Origin: Nocardioides stalactiti
Lineage (GTDB): Bacteria; Actinomycetota; Actinomycetes; Propionibacteriales; Nocardioidaceae
Length of the DNA: 45,090 bases
Assembly (NCBI RefSeq): GCF_014180715.1
Contig: NZ_JACEFC010000017.1
Location: forward strand, 6,706 to 51,795
Direction: 5' to 3'
Below the pieces are notes generated by a model. That model ran no database searches and had not been told where the DNA came from. It was given only the letters and a program-made list of their open reading frames with translations. Of the stretch, positions 18,731 to 27,659 are shown in pieces; the stretch's first letter is position 1, and every line of letters starts with the position of its first letter. Made by a program: the position numbers and the translations under genes.

Positions 18731-18910
18731 CTCCTGTGGTCGAGGCGACGAAATCCCGGTTGCACAAGGTCGCTCTGCGAAGCCGGGGACGGGACTGCCC
18801 ACGAGTGGGTGATTTGAGGCCTGCCCTGCCGTCGGAGGCGATGGCCGAGTTCCGTAGGACGGTCACGTTACCTTGCTGATCGCGGTGATCGGATGACGAA
18901 GGGGGCCGAC

Positions 18911-19888
18911 ATGGACGAGGTCAGGCCAGAGGCAGCGGGCAGGGCGCTGGACGAGGTGTGGGGCGAGCTCGAGGCAGGGCTGGCGGCCTACCTTCGCCAG
19001 ATGACGGACCCGAGCGAAGGGGACCACCTCGTCCTCGAGCTTGCCGATGCGGACCCGGCCGGCCGCGGATGTCCGCCGTATGCGCAGTTCGCGGCGTTCG
19101 ACGACGGCACGATGTTGCGCGCCGAGATCTCTGGCAACGCCTACGTGCTGCCGCAGTACGCACTCGACGACGCTGGCTCCGCGTTCTTGCGGGGAGCGGG
19201 TTGGCAGGGCAATGAGGACGACGAGGTCGGTGAGCACAACTGGTACGTCGAGGTCCCGCTCGCCGACGCCGGCAGCGTCGCGCACCAGGTCGTGTGCGTG
19301 CTGCGCGCCCACTTCGGGATCGCGCACCCGCAGCTCCTGACCTACAACGCGTGGGGACCGGCCGCCGCGGGGGCGTCTGTCCTCGGGATATGCGCGACTC
19401 GCGACGTTCCGGTCGACGCACCGCAGCCGCCGAAGCAGAGGAAGCCGGGGCCCCGGCCCAAGAAGAAGGGTCCGCGGCTGGTCGAGCCGGCCAACCGGGA
19501 CGAGCTGTTCGAGGCAGTGGGCCAGGCGCTCGCGGGCATATGCGACGAAGCTCCGGACGTCGATGACGAAGGCGACTTCTTTCTCGAGCACATGGATCAG
19601 TTCGTCCGGGTCAGGGTCCGCCACGACTCGCCGACCGTCGAGATCGTGGCGCGCGTCGCCCACGACGTGCGCTCTCGACGCGACACCGCGGTCGAGCTCG
19701 GGATCCTCAACCGCGACAACCCCTGGGTGCGATGGACGCTGCGCGACCGAGCGATCTGGCAGCAGGTCGCCGTACCCGGTCTCCCGTTCGTTCCGCATCA
19801 CCTCGCCCAGCGGTTGGATGGGTTCCTCACGGCGATGGCCAACACTCGGGACGACCTCGCACTGCGCACCCGAGCGAAGGTGGGATGA
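18911..19888 (+). CDS. TY-Chap domain protein (YbjN/T3SS-chaperone-like)
   Basis: From ATG 18911, which has AAGGGGG six bases upstream, the product is 325 aa; an in-frame ATG at 18893 is the alternative. The N-terminal 145 residues (LDEVWGELEAGLAAYL, AQFAAFDDGTMLRAEISGN, LRAHFGIAHPQLLTYNAWG) fit an actinobacterial TY-Chap N-terminal domain. After a basic Pro/Lys linker (about 170-185) a second domain (about 190-320) resembles the second TY-Chap type (FVRVRVRHDSPTVEIVARV). These domains are thought to bind peptides as chaperones. The stop overlaps the ADP-ribosylglycohydrolase start by 4 bp, suggesting that the two proteins act together. Function is inferred from domain class only. Confidence 0.75.
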   Translation: MDEVRPEAAGRALDEVWGELEAGLAAYLRQMTDPSEGDHLVLELADADPAGRGCPPYAQFAAFDDGTMLRAEISGNAYVLPQYALDDAGSAFLRGAGWQGNEDDEVGEHNWYVEVPLADAGSVAHQVVCVLRAHFGIAHPQLLTYNAWGPAAAGASVLGICATRDVPVDAPQPPKQRKPGPRPKKKGPRLVEPANRDELFEAVGQALAGICDEAPDVDDEGDFFLEHMDQFVRVRVRHDSPTVEIVARVAHDVRSRRDTAVELGILNRDNPWVRWTLRDRAIWQQVAVPGLPFVPHHLAQRLDGFLTAMANTRDDLALRTRAKVG

Positions 19889-21399
19889 CCTTGAACCTGA
19901 CGACCGCACAGAACGACCGCGCTGCCGGCGTCCTTCTCGCCGCCGCCGCGGGCGATGCGCTCGGCGTGCCCTACGAGTTCGCCACACCGCCCGCGCCTGG
20001 CGTCGAGGCGGCGATGACCGGGGGAGGACTCGGGAACTTCGCGCCCGGCGAGTGGAGCGACGATACGGCGATGGCCGTCGCCATCGCCCGCGTCGCTGCG
20101 ACCGGAGCCGACCTCACGACGCAGGCGGCGCTCGATCAGATCGCCGACGGCTTCCTCGAGTGGTACGACGGTGGTCCTGCCGACATCGGCATCCAGACCA
20201 GCTCGGTGCTCTCGGCGACCCGGCTCCGCCTCGACGCCGGTGAAGTCGGCCTCGCTCGGGTGATGATCGAGGAGGCCGCTGCCTATACCGCTGCCCGGTC
20301 GCATTCGGCCGGCAACGGTGCGCTGATGCGGACCGCGCCCGTCGCGCTTGCTCACCTCGATGACCGCGACGAGCTCGCGCGTGCCGCGCGCCTGGTGGCC
20401 GAACTGACCCATGCCGACCCGCTCGCCGGGGACTCGTGCGTGCTGTGGTGTGAGGCGATCCGGATCGCCGTGCTCGAAGCACGGTTCGAGGTCGCCGCCG
20501 GACTCGACCTGCTTCCCGACGACCGCCGCGATCGATGGCGGGCATGGCTCGAAGACGCCCTCGACCTCGACCGCAACCGCGGCGAGCGGGTGCCGGGGGA
20601 GCGGTTCCGGCCGAACGGGTTCACCGTCACCGCGCTCCAGGCTGCCGTCGCGGCGATCGTCACCACCGATGTGCCCCAAGAGATGTCCGCCCGCCACCTC
20701 CAGCTCGCGCTGCACAACGCGGTCCGGATCGGCGACGACACCGACACGGTCGCAGCGATCGCAGGCGGGCTGCTTGGAGCGCGGTGGGGCGCGAGCGCCG
20801 TACCGCTGTCGTGGCGGCATGCCGTTCACGGCTGGCCCGGCCTTGATGGCGCTGACCTCGTATTGCTCGCTGCGCGTGCACGAGGAGATGCCTTGGCTCC
20901 CACCTATGACGTCGCAGAGCTCTTCTTCGCCTGCGTCATTGCCTTCCGGGACAAACCTGCCCCTGCTGGCACCTACGACCATCGGCTCGCTCGATGCGCG
21001 GCGCTGGCAGGTGCGTTCGGGCTCCAGGTCGTGCCCGCGCCGCGCAGGGATCTCCACCTGGTCTGGCTGTCTCCGCAGGGCAAGCCGCTCGACGACCACG
21101 CGATGTTCCAGCAGCGTGCGATGGTCGACCTGCTGATTGCCTGCGAACGTGCGCACGGAGAGCTGATCAGCCCGTTCCGCGAGTTCCAGGAGGCCCCTGA
21201 CAACGTCATCGCGCTGTACCGGCGGTTCGGCGGCTCCCTCAATGAGTTCGGTGAGAAGGGCGATAGCGAGGGGTTCGCTCGGACGCTGCAAGAGCTCACC
21301 TTGGCTGACGCCGCTGCCGCGTGGGGGATTTCGGAGGGCGCTACGGTGCCGATCGACGAGGTCGAGCGGGCGGTCGAACGCCTCCGGGAGCAAGCGTGA
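19885..21399 (+). CDS. ADP-ribosylglycohydrolase with C-terminal extension
   Basis: The start is ATG 19885 in the ATGA overlap with the TY-Chap gene; the frame extends upstream only as an antisense-like shadow. The product is 504 aa. Residues about 10-325 are a DraG/ARH-type hydrolase with intact metal-binding motifs: GDALGVPYEF, GEWSDDTAMA, SAGNGALMRTAPVA and RIGDDTDTVAAIAGGLLG. The enzyme removes ADP-ribose from proteins or nucleic acid. Residues about 335-504 form an additional domain (FGLQVVP, SPFREF, ALYRRFGGSLNEFGEKGD), which is homologous to the whole of the next gene product. The extension may direct substrate choice. Enzyme class is certain; target is not known. Confidence 0.88.
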   Translation: MTLNLTTAQNDRAAGVLLAAAAGDALGVPYEFATPPAPGVEAAMTGGGLGNFAPGEWSDDTAMAVAIARVAATGADLTTQAALDQIADGFLEWYDGGPADIGIQTSSVLSATRLRLDAGEVGLARVMIEEAAAYTAARSHSAGNGALMRTAPVALAHLDDRDELARAARLVAELTHADPLAGDSCVLWCEAIRIAVLEARFEVAAGLDLLPDDRRDRWRAWLEDALDLDRNRGERVPGERFRPNGFTVTALQAAVAAIVTTDVPQEMSARHLQLALHNAVRIGDDTDTVAAIAGGLLGARWGASAVPLSWRHAVHGWPGLDGADLVLLAARARGDALAPTYDVAELFFACVIAFRDKPAPAGTYDHRLARCAALAGAFGLQVVPAPRRDLHLVWLSPQGKPLDDHAMFQQRAMVDLLIACERAHGELISPFREFQEAPDNVIALYRRFGGSLNEFGEKGDSEGFARTLQELTLADAAAAWGISEGATVPIDEVERAVERLREQA

Positions 21400-21448
21400 C
21401 CAGGGCAAGATTGGTGATTGTGCGAGCAGACGACAGAAGGGGCGACGA

Positions 21449-21946
21449 GTGAGCGGCCAGAAGCGGTTCAACCTCCTCAACTTGATCGACGCGTGCGAGG
21501 AAGCGTTTGAGTCCCGCCACGCGGACGACGTGGAGAGTGAGGGGCGGATTGCCCGGTGTGGGGCCATCGCCCGTGAGTTCGGGCTGCTGGTCCTGCCCGA
21601 CGTGCCCAAGACCCGGATTCCGATGGTGCAGCTGGTGCTGCCGGGACCGCGGCGAGACGACGACCTCCTGGGCTACCTCCTCGGCGACTGTCTCCGTGCT
21701 CGGCGCGGCTGGCACAGCCCGTTCGAGGGCATGTCGGAGGGCACCGAGAGCATCATCGCGATGTACCAGCGCTTCGGGGCCCGCCTGAACGAGGCCTTGG
21801 CAGAGAAGGATCAGAAGGAATTCAGGCTCGTGCTGGACGAGATGCTGGTCGCCATCGTGGCTCAGATATGGCGCCTGGACGAGCGCGCGACGGTCGAGGT
21901 CGACTTCCTCGGACCTCGAGCAGAGGCCCCGGCTGACTTCTACTGA
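21449..21946 (+). CDS. Stand-alone paralogue of the ADP-ribosylglycohydrolase C-terminal domain
   Basis: A 165-aa protein from GTG 21449, with AGAAGGGG six bases upstream. It aligns with the C-terminal extension of the preceding gene: GRIARCGAIAREFGLLVLP against RLARCAALAGAFGLQVVP, then HSPFEG against ISPFRE, AMYQRFGARLNEALAEKD against ALYRRFGGSLNEFGEKGD, and RATVEV against GATVPI. It has no hydrolase motifs, signal peptide or cysteine cluster. The pair is best explained by domain duplication followed by gene fission or fusion. It may bind the same partner as the extension, competing or cooperating with it. I know no family name for it. Confidence 0.75.
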   Translation: MSGQKRFNLLNLIDACEEAFESRHADDVESEGRIARCGAIAREFGLLVLPDVPKTRIPMVQLVLPGPRRDDDLLGYLLGDCLRARRGWHSPFEGMSEGTESIIAMYQRFGARLNEALAEKDQKEFRLVLDEMLVAIVAQIWRLDERATVEVDFLGPRAEAPADFY

Positions 21947-22023
21947 TTGTGGAGCACGGTCGTAGCCGCGTCGGCACAATGGCCGCTGTTCGCCGAGGAC
22001 GATCGAGGGGATGACAACGCGCG

Positions 22024-23688
22024 ATGAGTGAATGGTCCGACGCGCCGCGCTTCGCGACCGCCTCTGAGCGCGACGTCTGGCAGCAGTTGCGCGACACCCT
22101 CCCCGACGACTGCCTGATCCTCGCCAACCTTCGGCTCACCGACGAGCTCAAGGACCACGAGGTCGACCTGCTGGTCCTGTTGCCCGACGTCGGATGCATC
22201 GTGCTCGAGGTCAAGGGGGGCAGCGTGTGGACGACCACCGCCGACCGTGGCGACGTTGCCTGGTGGTCCCGCTCAGGTGGCAAGGAGCGTCGCATCCACC
22301 CCGTCGACCAAATACGCGACGGGAAGCACGCGCTGCGCCACTACGTAGAGAACGATCCGCGCTGGGGCAGCCGCGGGCCGGTCGCATGGGCCCACGGCGT
22401 CGTCACGCCGTACTCCGAGTTCGACGCCGACTTCCAGCTTCCCGACCTGCCGCGATGGTCGCTCCACGATCGCAACGACGTGGCCGATCTGGCAGGGCGA
22501 GTGCATCGCAATGCCCGACGCATGACCCAGGGTCGTCGTCCGCCCACCGGCGACGACGTCGACCTGATCGCCGAGATCCTCGGTGGCCGCCTGCATGCTT
22601 CGTACGACGTCAACGCCGAGGCCGACGACCGGGCCGCGACATCTGACCGGCTCACCCAGGAGCAGGCGACCATCCTGGGGGTGACGCGGCTGATCAACCG
22701 GGTCGAGATCCGCGGGGGAGCGGGCAGCGGGAAGACGGTGCTAGCGCTGCGGCAGGCGAAGGAGCTGAGCCTCGGGATGCGGGGCAAGAAGGCCGAACGA
22801 GTTGCCCTGCTCTGCTATTCGATCGGGCTGGCCGAGCACTTCAAGCGCGTCACTGCGACCTGGCGCCGGCAGGAACGGCCGGCGTTCGTCGGGACGTTCG
22901 AGGAGCTGGGTCGCACCTGGGGTGCGCCGAGCGGCACCCGCGAGGACAGTGCGTTCTGGGAGGAGGAGCTGCCCGCCCTCATGGCAGGCCTCGCCGCCGA
23001 GCTGCCGGACGGAAAGCGTTTCGACTCGATAGTGGTTGACGAGGCGCAGGACTTCGCCGACAACTGGTGGCAGCCGCTACTGCGCTCGCTGCGGTCCGAC
23101 GAGGACGGCGGGATCTACGTCTTCTCCGACGAGCACCAGCGGGTGTTCAGCCGCTTCGGTCGGCCGCCCGTCCAACTCGTGCCCCTCGTGCTCGACCACT
23201 GCCTGCGCAACACGCGCCAGGTGTTCGAGGCCTTCGGATCGATGGCTCCCAGTCGCATGTATGCACGTGGCGGGGACGGCCCCGACGTCACGTTCGTCCC
23301 CTGCGAGACCGAGGACGCGATCGACGTCGCGGACCTGGAGGTGCTGAAGCTGTTGGACGAGGGGTGGCGCGACGGCTCCATCGCGCTCATCACGACCGGC
23401 CACCGCCACCCCTCCCAGGTCGACCTGGTCGAGGGCCTCGGCCACGAGCGCTACTGGGACGCCTACTTCGCGCAGGAGGACGTCTTCTTCGGGCACGTGC
23501 TCGGCTGCAAGGGCCTCGAGCGGCCGGCTGTCGTGCTGTGCCTCAACGAGGACGGCAACCGTGATCGTGCCCGCGAGCGGTTGTATGTCGGGATGTCGAG
23601 GGCGACCGACCGGCTGGTCGTGGTCGGCGATCCGGACGTCGTACGGCGGGTGGGTGGGCCGGAGGTGGCCCGGCGGCTGGGTGCCTGA
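22024..23688 (+). CDS. NERD nuclease-related domain fused to UvrD/DUF2075-like helicase
   Basis: A 554-aa protein. Residues about 10-170 are a NERD domain with nuclease-like acidic and lysine residues (HEVDLLVLL, then CIVLEVKGG). The helicase part has Walker A RGGAGSGKTVLALRQAKEL (about residue 231), Walker B SIVVDEAQDFAD (about 333), and C-terminal motifs FGHVLGCKGLERPAVVL and ERLYVGMSRATDRLVVVGD. Such NERD helicases act on DNA and are often found among defence or repair genes. The gene follows the ADP-ribosylglycohydrolase group after 77 bp on the same strand and could share its transcript. Start ATG 22024 has a rather distant GAGGGG. Domain calls are firm; the biological role is inferred. 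Confidence 0.85.
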   Translation: MSEWSDAPRFATASERDVWQQLRDTLPDDCLILANLRLTDELKDHEVDLLVLLPDVGCIVLEVKGGSVWTTTADRGDVAWWSRSGGKERRIHPVDQIRDGKHALRHYVENDPRWGSRGPVAWAHGVVTPYSEFDADFQLPDLPRWSLHDRNDVADLAGRVHRNARRMTQGRRPPTGDDVDLIAEILGGRLHASYDVNAEADDRAATSDRLTQEQATILGVTRLINRVEIRGGAGSGKTVLALRQAKELSLGMRGKKAERVALLCYSIGLAEHFKRVTATWRRQERPAFVGTFEELGRTWGAPSGTREDSAFWEEELPALMAGLAAELPDGKRFDSIVVDEAQDFADNWWQPLLRSLRSDEDGGIYVFSDEHQRVFSRFGRPPVQLVPLVLDHCLRNTRQVFEAFGSMAPSRMYARGGDGPDVTFVPCETEDAIDVADLEVLKLLDEGWRDGSIALITTGHRHPSQVDLVEGLGHERYWDAYFAQEDVFFGHVLGCKGLERPAVVLCLNEDGNRDRARERLYVGMSRATDRLVVVGDPDVVRRVGGPEVARRLGA

Positions 23689-23712
23689 GGCCGCGCGCAT
23701 CGAAGGGTGACG

Positions 23713-24102
23713 TCAGCGGTCGCACTCGCCCTCGGGGTGCTCCATCCAACAGCTCTGGCACACGGGATGGCGGGAGGGCTCGGGCTTGGCTGAGCCGCCA
23801 CCGCTGCCGGCGCGCGATGTCTTGTACACGTGGCCTCCGTGGGACTCCAGGTACACGCTTCCCGGTCGAGTGCGGCCATCCGCGTAGTAGATCGTGCCTG
23901 GCGCGACTGACATCAGCACAGTGCCGGCTTCGTCCAGGACGTTGACGCCGCGGTTGTAGCCAGACTGGTAGTACTCGAACTTCACGCCGCCGAACGCATC
24001 GATGTCTTCGTCGATCACTTCCCGGTCACGGGAGTTCCACAGCGGATTGAACTTGATGAGCTGGGCGCGCGTCATCGCATCGCCGGTTCGCAGGTCCTTC
24101 AC
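23713..24102 (-). CDS. Hypothetical protein with C-terminal Cys motif
   Basis: A 129-aa product if it starts at GTG 24102; ATG 24075 (MTRAQLIKFNPLWNS) is an equally natural start. The middle is beta-rich (GVKFEYYQSGYNRGVNVLD, MSVAPGTIYYADG, GSVYLESHGGHVYKTS). A Gly/Ser linker leads to CQSCWMEHPEGEC, a small zinc-binding candidate. No signal peptide or membrane segment. It converges with the NERD helicase gene, leaving only 24 bp between the stops. Function unknown; I do not recognise a named family. Confidence 0.6.
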   Translation of the reverse strand: MKDLRTGDAMTRAQLIKFNPLWNSRDREVIDEDIDAFGGVKFEYYQSGYNRGVNVLDEAGTVLMSVAPGTIYYADGRTRPGSVYLESHGGHVYKTSRAGSGGGSAKPEPSRHPVCQSCWMEHPEGECDR

Positions 24103-24237
24103 GGCGTGATCGTCCCAGCCCCGTCCGACAAATCGGCCTAGGTGCCGGCCGACATGCGTGTCCCAGCCGGGTCGAGGCCGGCCTTCCGTCGGACGTACCT
24201 CCTACCTTCACCTTCCCGGACGGTGGAGGAGGTCCCG

Positions 24238-25158
24238 ATGCTCGACGAGCTGTTCGCGATGGACGGATCACCGGGATCCGCGCAGGTCACGAAGAACGAA
24301 GCGCGGGCGTCGATCGATGCCCTCGTGTCCGAGGCCTGGCAGTACAAGCGGAGTGCCGACTTCCGCGACCTGCTGGAGTTCGTCGGGAAGTTCCGTTTCC
24401 AGGCGCCGTTCAACGCGCTGCTGCTCCACATCCAGCGGCCGGGAGCGTCGTTCGTCGAGACGGCGCAGCGTTGGCGGGACCGCTACGGGCGCCGGGTGAA
24501 GCCGGGGGAGCGGCCGCTGATCGTGCTGTGGACCTTCGGGCCGGTGATGTTCGTGTACGACGTGAGCCAGACCGAGCCCGACGGAGATGCGCCCGTCCTG
24601 CCGCTCCGGGTGGCGATGCCGTTCGCGATGCCACCGATGGTGGGCGTCGAGCAGGCGCTGGTCTCGACGATCGACAACGCCAAGCTCGACCGGGTGCGGG
24701 TCACCGCGGCGCCGTCGGGCTCGCTGTCCGCCGGGTGCATCCGGGTGTCGAGCGGCGCGACCCAGCCGGTGCAGGTGTCGAGGCGCCCGCCCGTCGTGGA
24801 GAACTGGCCCGTGCGCTACGAGATCGAGCACAACGAGACGTTCTCGCCGAGCGAGGTCTACGCGACGATCGCGCACGAGCTCGGGCACCTCTACTGCGGC
24901 CACCTCGGCACGCCGAACCCCAAGTGGTGGCCGGACCGGCGGCACCTGCCGGAGGCGGTGCGGGAGTTCGAGGCCGAGGCGGTGGCGTTCATGGCCTGCC
25001 GGCGGATCGACCCCGACGCCGTCCTCCCTCCGCACCTGGCGCAGTACCTCGAGTGGCCAGAGGTCCCCGAGGGCGTCAGCCTCGACCATGTCGTGCGCGC
25101 GACCGGCCGGGTGGTGGACATGGCCAGCAAGCGTTTGCCGCGACGGAAGGACAGCTGA
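24238..25158 (+). CDS. ImmA/IrrE-like zinc metallopeptidase
   Basis: The start is ATG 24238, preceded by GGAGGAGGT and a five-base spacer; the frame extends upstream but without support. The product is 306 aa. The active site IAHELGHLYCGHLG (about residues 217-230) is an HExxH zinc motif, and EFEAEAVAFMACRR (about 243-256) supplies the downstream acidic ligand typical of ImmA/IrrE-type peptidases. The N-terminal part (NALLLHIQRPGASFVETAQRW, then PLIVLWTFGPVMFVYDV) resembles the region in front of such domains in island-borne proteins. The family includes phage-repressor-cleaving regulators. The next gene overlaps it by one base (TGATG), so the two are likely partners. Confidence 0.78.
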   Translation: MLDELFAMDGSPGSAQVTKNEARASIDALVSEAWQYKRSADFRDLLEFVGKFRFQAPFNALLLHIQRPGASFVETAQRWRDRYGRRVKPGERPLIVLWTFGPVMFVYDVSQTEPDGDAPVLPLRVAMPFAMPPMVGVEQALVSTIDNAKLDRVRVTAAPSGSLSAGCIRVSSGATQPVQVSRRPPVVENWPVRYEIEHNETFSPSEVYATIAHELGHLYCGHLGTPNPKWWPDRRHLPEAVREFEAEAVAFMACRRIDPDAVLPPHLAQYLEWPEVPEGVSLDHVVRATGRVVDMASKRLPRRKDS

Positions 25159-25691
25159 TGGACGAGGCCTGGGACTATGTCGAGAAGGCGTGGGCCAGGT
25201 GGACGGCGGGCCTCGCCTATGCATTCGACCACCTGACCAACGGTCGCGCCCTGTTCATCTACCCGGAACCCGAGCCCGACCAGCTCTATCCCCTCCGCGG
25301 GCCGAGCATCCGGATCATGCGGTGGGGTGGTGGGGCGCCGATCGCGATCGAGCGGGACCCGCGCGAGGACCCGACCGGAACCGAACACGCCAGGATCCGG
25401 TCCTACCGCGTCGACCCCGGGCAGGAGCACGAGGTGGCGCAGCAGCTCACCGACGCGGTCCGGTTCCGCTTCGGGTGTGTGCACCCCAGCTTCGTCCGCT
25501 TCGGTGGGGTGGAGGTCGGTGCCGACGCCGACCTCTGGGTCCGCGAGGTCATGATGAGGCTGACGACCGCTTCGATCCGCTACGCCCAGCTCAGGCAGCC
25601 CACCGCGCGGTGGTCGCCGTACGCCGGCGACCAGCCGAGCCTGTTTTCCCAGGTCGACCTCGACCCGAGCACGCCGACCCTCTGGGACTAG
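25158..25691 (+). CDS. Hypothetical protein, possible remote TY-Chap relative
   Basis: A 177-aa protein whose ATG overlaps the TGA of the metallopeptidase gene. The segment EVAQQLTDAVRFRFGCVHPSF resembles the C-terminal part of the TY-Chap domain encoded at 18911 (FGIAHPQLLTY), and the beginning (WARWTAGLAYAFDHL) is also similar. Similarity is weak, and I hold it as inference. No catalytic motif, signal peptide or cysteine pair. It may be a substrate or chaperone for the adjacent peptidase. Its TAG stop shares the palindrome CTAG with the stop of the convergent gene at 25688. Confidence 0.6.
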   Translation: MDEAWDYVEKAWARWTAGLAYAFDHLTNGRALFIYPEPEPDQLYPLRGPSIRIMRWGGGAPIAIERDPREDPTGTEHARIRSYRVDPGQEHEVAQQLTDAVRFRFGCVHPSFVRFGGVEVGADADLWVREVMMRLTTASIRYAQLRQPTARWSPYAGDQPSLFSQVDLDPSTPTLWD

Positions 25692-25978
25692 TCGGAGGAG
25701 CACCACTCATGGCCGCAGGCGATGCAGTGGAGGTCCGGGTCACGTCCAGGGCCGATGAGGCAACCGCCAGCCATGACGTTCGGTGGCCACGACGTCGAGA
25801 AGGTCGGGAACCCGTAGAGGATCGCCAGCACATCGGTGGATCCGCACGACTCGCACGGCGGCAGCACGAGCGGCTCGGGTTGCGGGCGCGCCGCACTTTC
25901 CGGATCCGAGTTCATGAGGCGAGTGAACTCCGCACGTCCGACGGAACCGCGCGGAGCTGGTTCGGACGACGGGCTCAC
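25688..25978 (-). CDS. Small zinc-ribbon protein
   Basis: A 96-aa protein from GTG 25978, 4 bp after the stop of the upstream minus-strand gene. It contains PPCESCGSTDVLAILYGFP and later LHCIACGHEW, two CxxC knuckles that form a zinc ribbon, separated by a GGCLIG loop. The arrangement is common in small actinobacterial proteins of unknown role. The N-terminal 35 residues are Pro/Ser-rich and probably disordered. It lies in a three-gene minus-strand group in which each member has paired cysteines. Confidence 0.65.
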   Translation of the reverse strand: MSPSSEPAPRGSVGRAEFTRLMNSDPESAARPQPEPLVLPPCESCGSTDVLAILYGFPTFSTSWPPNVMAGGCLIGPGRDPDLHCIACGHEWCSSD

Positions 25979-25982
25979 TCGG

Positions 25983-26531
25983 TCATGGGCGCCACGCCAA
26001 CCCGCGCCACCGCGCGCCGGCGGATTCCCTCCAGTGGCCGAGCCCAGCAGCCCGGTCGACCAGGTCCTCCACTGCTTCGAGGCCGCGCAGGATCTCGCGG
26101 TCAGTAGCCCGCTCGGAGACGCTGACGCGCAGCCCTTGAGTGTCGTGCTCGATCAACTCCAGGATCGCTTGGTCCAGGTGCATCTCGTCTGGCGCGACGT
26201 CTCGGACGACCGTGATGCCGTCGGCAGCGAGCCCTGCGATGCGCCGTCGGATGCGGCGACGTACACGCTCGGCTTCCCGATCGTGGCGCTCGCGAGGGCA
26301 ACCATCGAAAGGCCCGACCTGCGCAGCCCGGCCCAGGACGACGGCGTGGACGGTGACCATCGAGCACTGCGTGCAGCGGAGCCACCGGCACGAAGGGTCG
26401 AGGACGCCGCGGCCGGCCGCCGTCGCCGGTCGTCTGCCGCGGTACGACGCGGCAACCGTCCGAACTGCTCCGCACTGGCAGCAGAGCGCGGTGATCCTCG
26501 GACGGCCTGGTCGTGTGTCGTCCGCGCTCAC
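25983..26531 (-). CDS. Hypothetical zinc-ribbon protein
   Basis: I chose GTG 26531 because it overlaps the stop of the upstream coding frame by 4 bp (GTGA); the longer frame above it has low-quality sequence, and ATG 26558 is another option. The 182-aa product has two Cys pairs, ALCCQCGAVRTV and LRCTQCSMVTVHAVV (about residues 16-70), then a basic stretch (RERHDREAERVRRRIRRR) and a helical acidic domain. It looks like a nucleic-acid-binding or zinc-stabilised regulator. The family is not one I can name. Confidence 0.6.
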   Translation of the reverse strand: MSADDTRPGRPRITALCCQCGAVRTVAASYRGRRPATAAGRGVLDPSCRWLRCTQCSMVTVHAVVLGRAAQVGPFDGCPRERHDREAERVRRRIRRRIAGLAADGITVVRDVAPDEMHLDQAILELIEHDTQGLRVSVSERATDREILRGLEAVEDLVDRAAGLGHWRESAGARWRGLAWRP

Positions 26532-26837
26532 AGGCGCACCCAGCTCAGGCCGTTCCATATGTCGGCGCAGGTGACGCAGTCGTCGGCCTGTGCCTCCGTC
26601 GTCTCCTCGACCTCGGCGGGATCGAGCCTCGGCACGAGCTCGACGACCCCGCAGTAGGCGCGAGCCCGCCCACCGATTGCGGCGGCGGCCCGGTAGTCGT
26701 CCACAGGGAAGAGGTGGGTGCGTGATCGCCGGTAGTCCGAGGTCGGCGACGGCGTCGGACAGGTAGAAGCGTCGGAGTCGCGCTGCGGTTGGCGGGCGGT
26801 AGAGGATGTGTTCAAGGTCTGGGTGCCCTTCTTGCAC
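26528..26837 (-). pseudogene. Small cysteine-containing gene with apparent frameshift
   Basis: Two minus-strand frames both look coding but in different parts. From GTG 26837 the first reads EHILYRPPTAARLRRFYLSD and GLPAITH, down to about 26720. The second frame then reads THLFPVDDYRAAAAIGGRA and ADDCVTCADIWNGL to the stop at 26528. Neither frame is convincing over the other half. A one-base insertion near 26713-26728 in a C-rich run (ACGCACCCACCTC) would join them into a protein of about 100 aa. It is either a pseudogene, a sequencing error or a +1 frameshift. The second part alone has no good start. Confidence 0.55.
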
Positions 26838-27010
26838 TCGGTCCTAGGCCCCGGTCGGTGTTGCCGCACCGGCTGGGGCCGCCTTCGGATCTCGAAGGAT
26901 CGGCCCGATTCTCGCGTTGAGCTCCGACACCCTTTGGGCACCCCGGGCCTCTATCCACAGCAGGCTGGGCGAGACAGTCCTCGCGACCCACAACGGGGGA
27001 GGTGGTTGCT

Positions 27011-27508
<498 letters not shown>

Positions 27509-27535
27509 CAGTCCCCCCGGATTGGCTGACGATCA

Positions 27536-27583
27536 AATTCAGATTGGGACAGTCATAATGTCGCGACGCTCGACGTCAGTCAA
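27536..27583 (-). promoter_or_regulatory. Shared promoter/leader element, copy 1
   Basis: On the minus strand: TTGACT (27583-27578), 17 bp, CATTAT (27560-27555), 4 bp, then GTCCCAATCTGAATT (27550-27536). The ATG is 27 bp further. The TTGACT/17/-10 layout suggests a housekeeping-type promoter, with transcription starting in or just before GTCCC, so the 15-mer would be the first bases of the mRNA. The same layout is found at 31880-31927 and 36651-36698. Confidence 0.75.
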
Positions 27584-27659
27584 GGATCGCGAGATGCGCT
27601 CGTCCGACGGCACTGCCGGTCTGCCCGACCGCCCCCGCCCGGTGGCTAGCCTGGGCTCC

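Noticed and set aside
19798..21609. Antisense frame of 603 codons opposite the ADP-ribosylglycohydrolase
   Set aside because: The sense strand has all hydrolase motifs; the antisense product is low in hydrophobic core and unlike any family.
24587..26107. Plus-strand frame of 506 codons across the metallopeptidase region
   Set aside because: Arg/Ser/Pro-rich shadow crossing two better genes with known motifs and ribosome binding sites.
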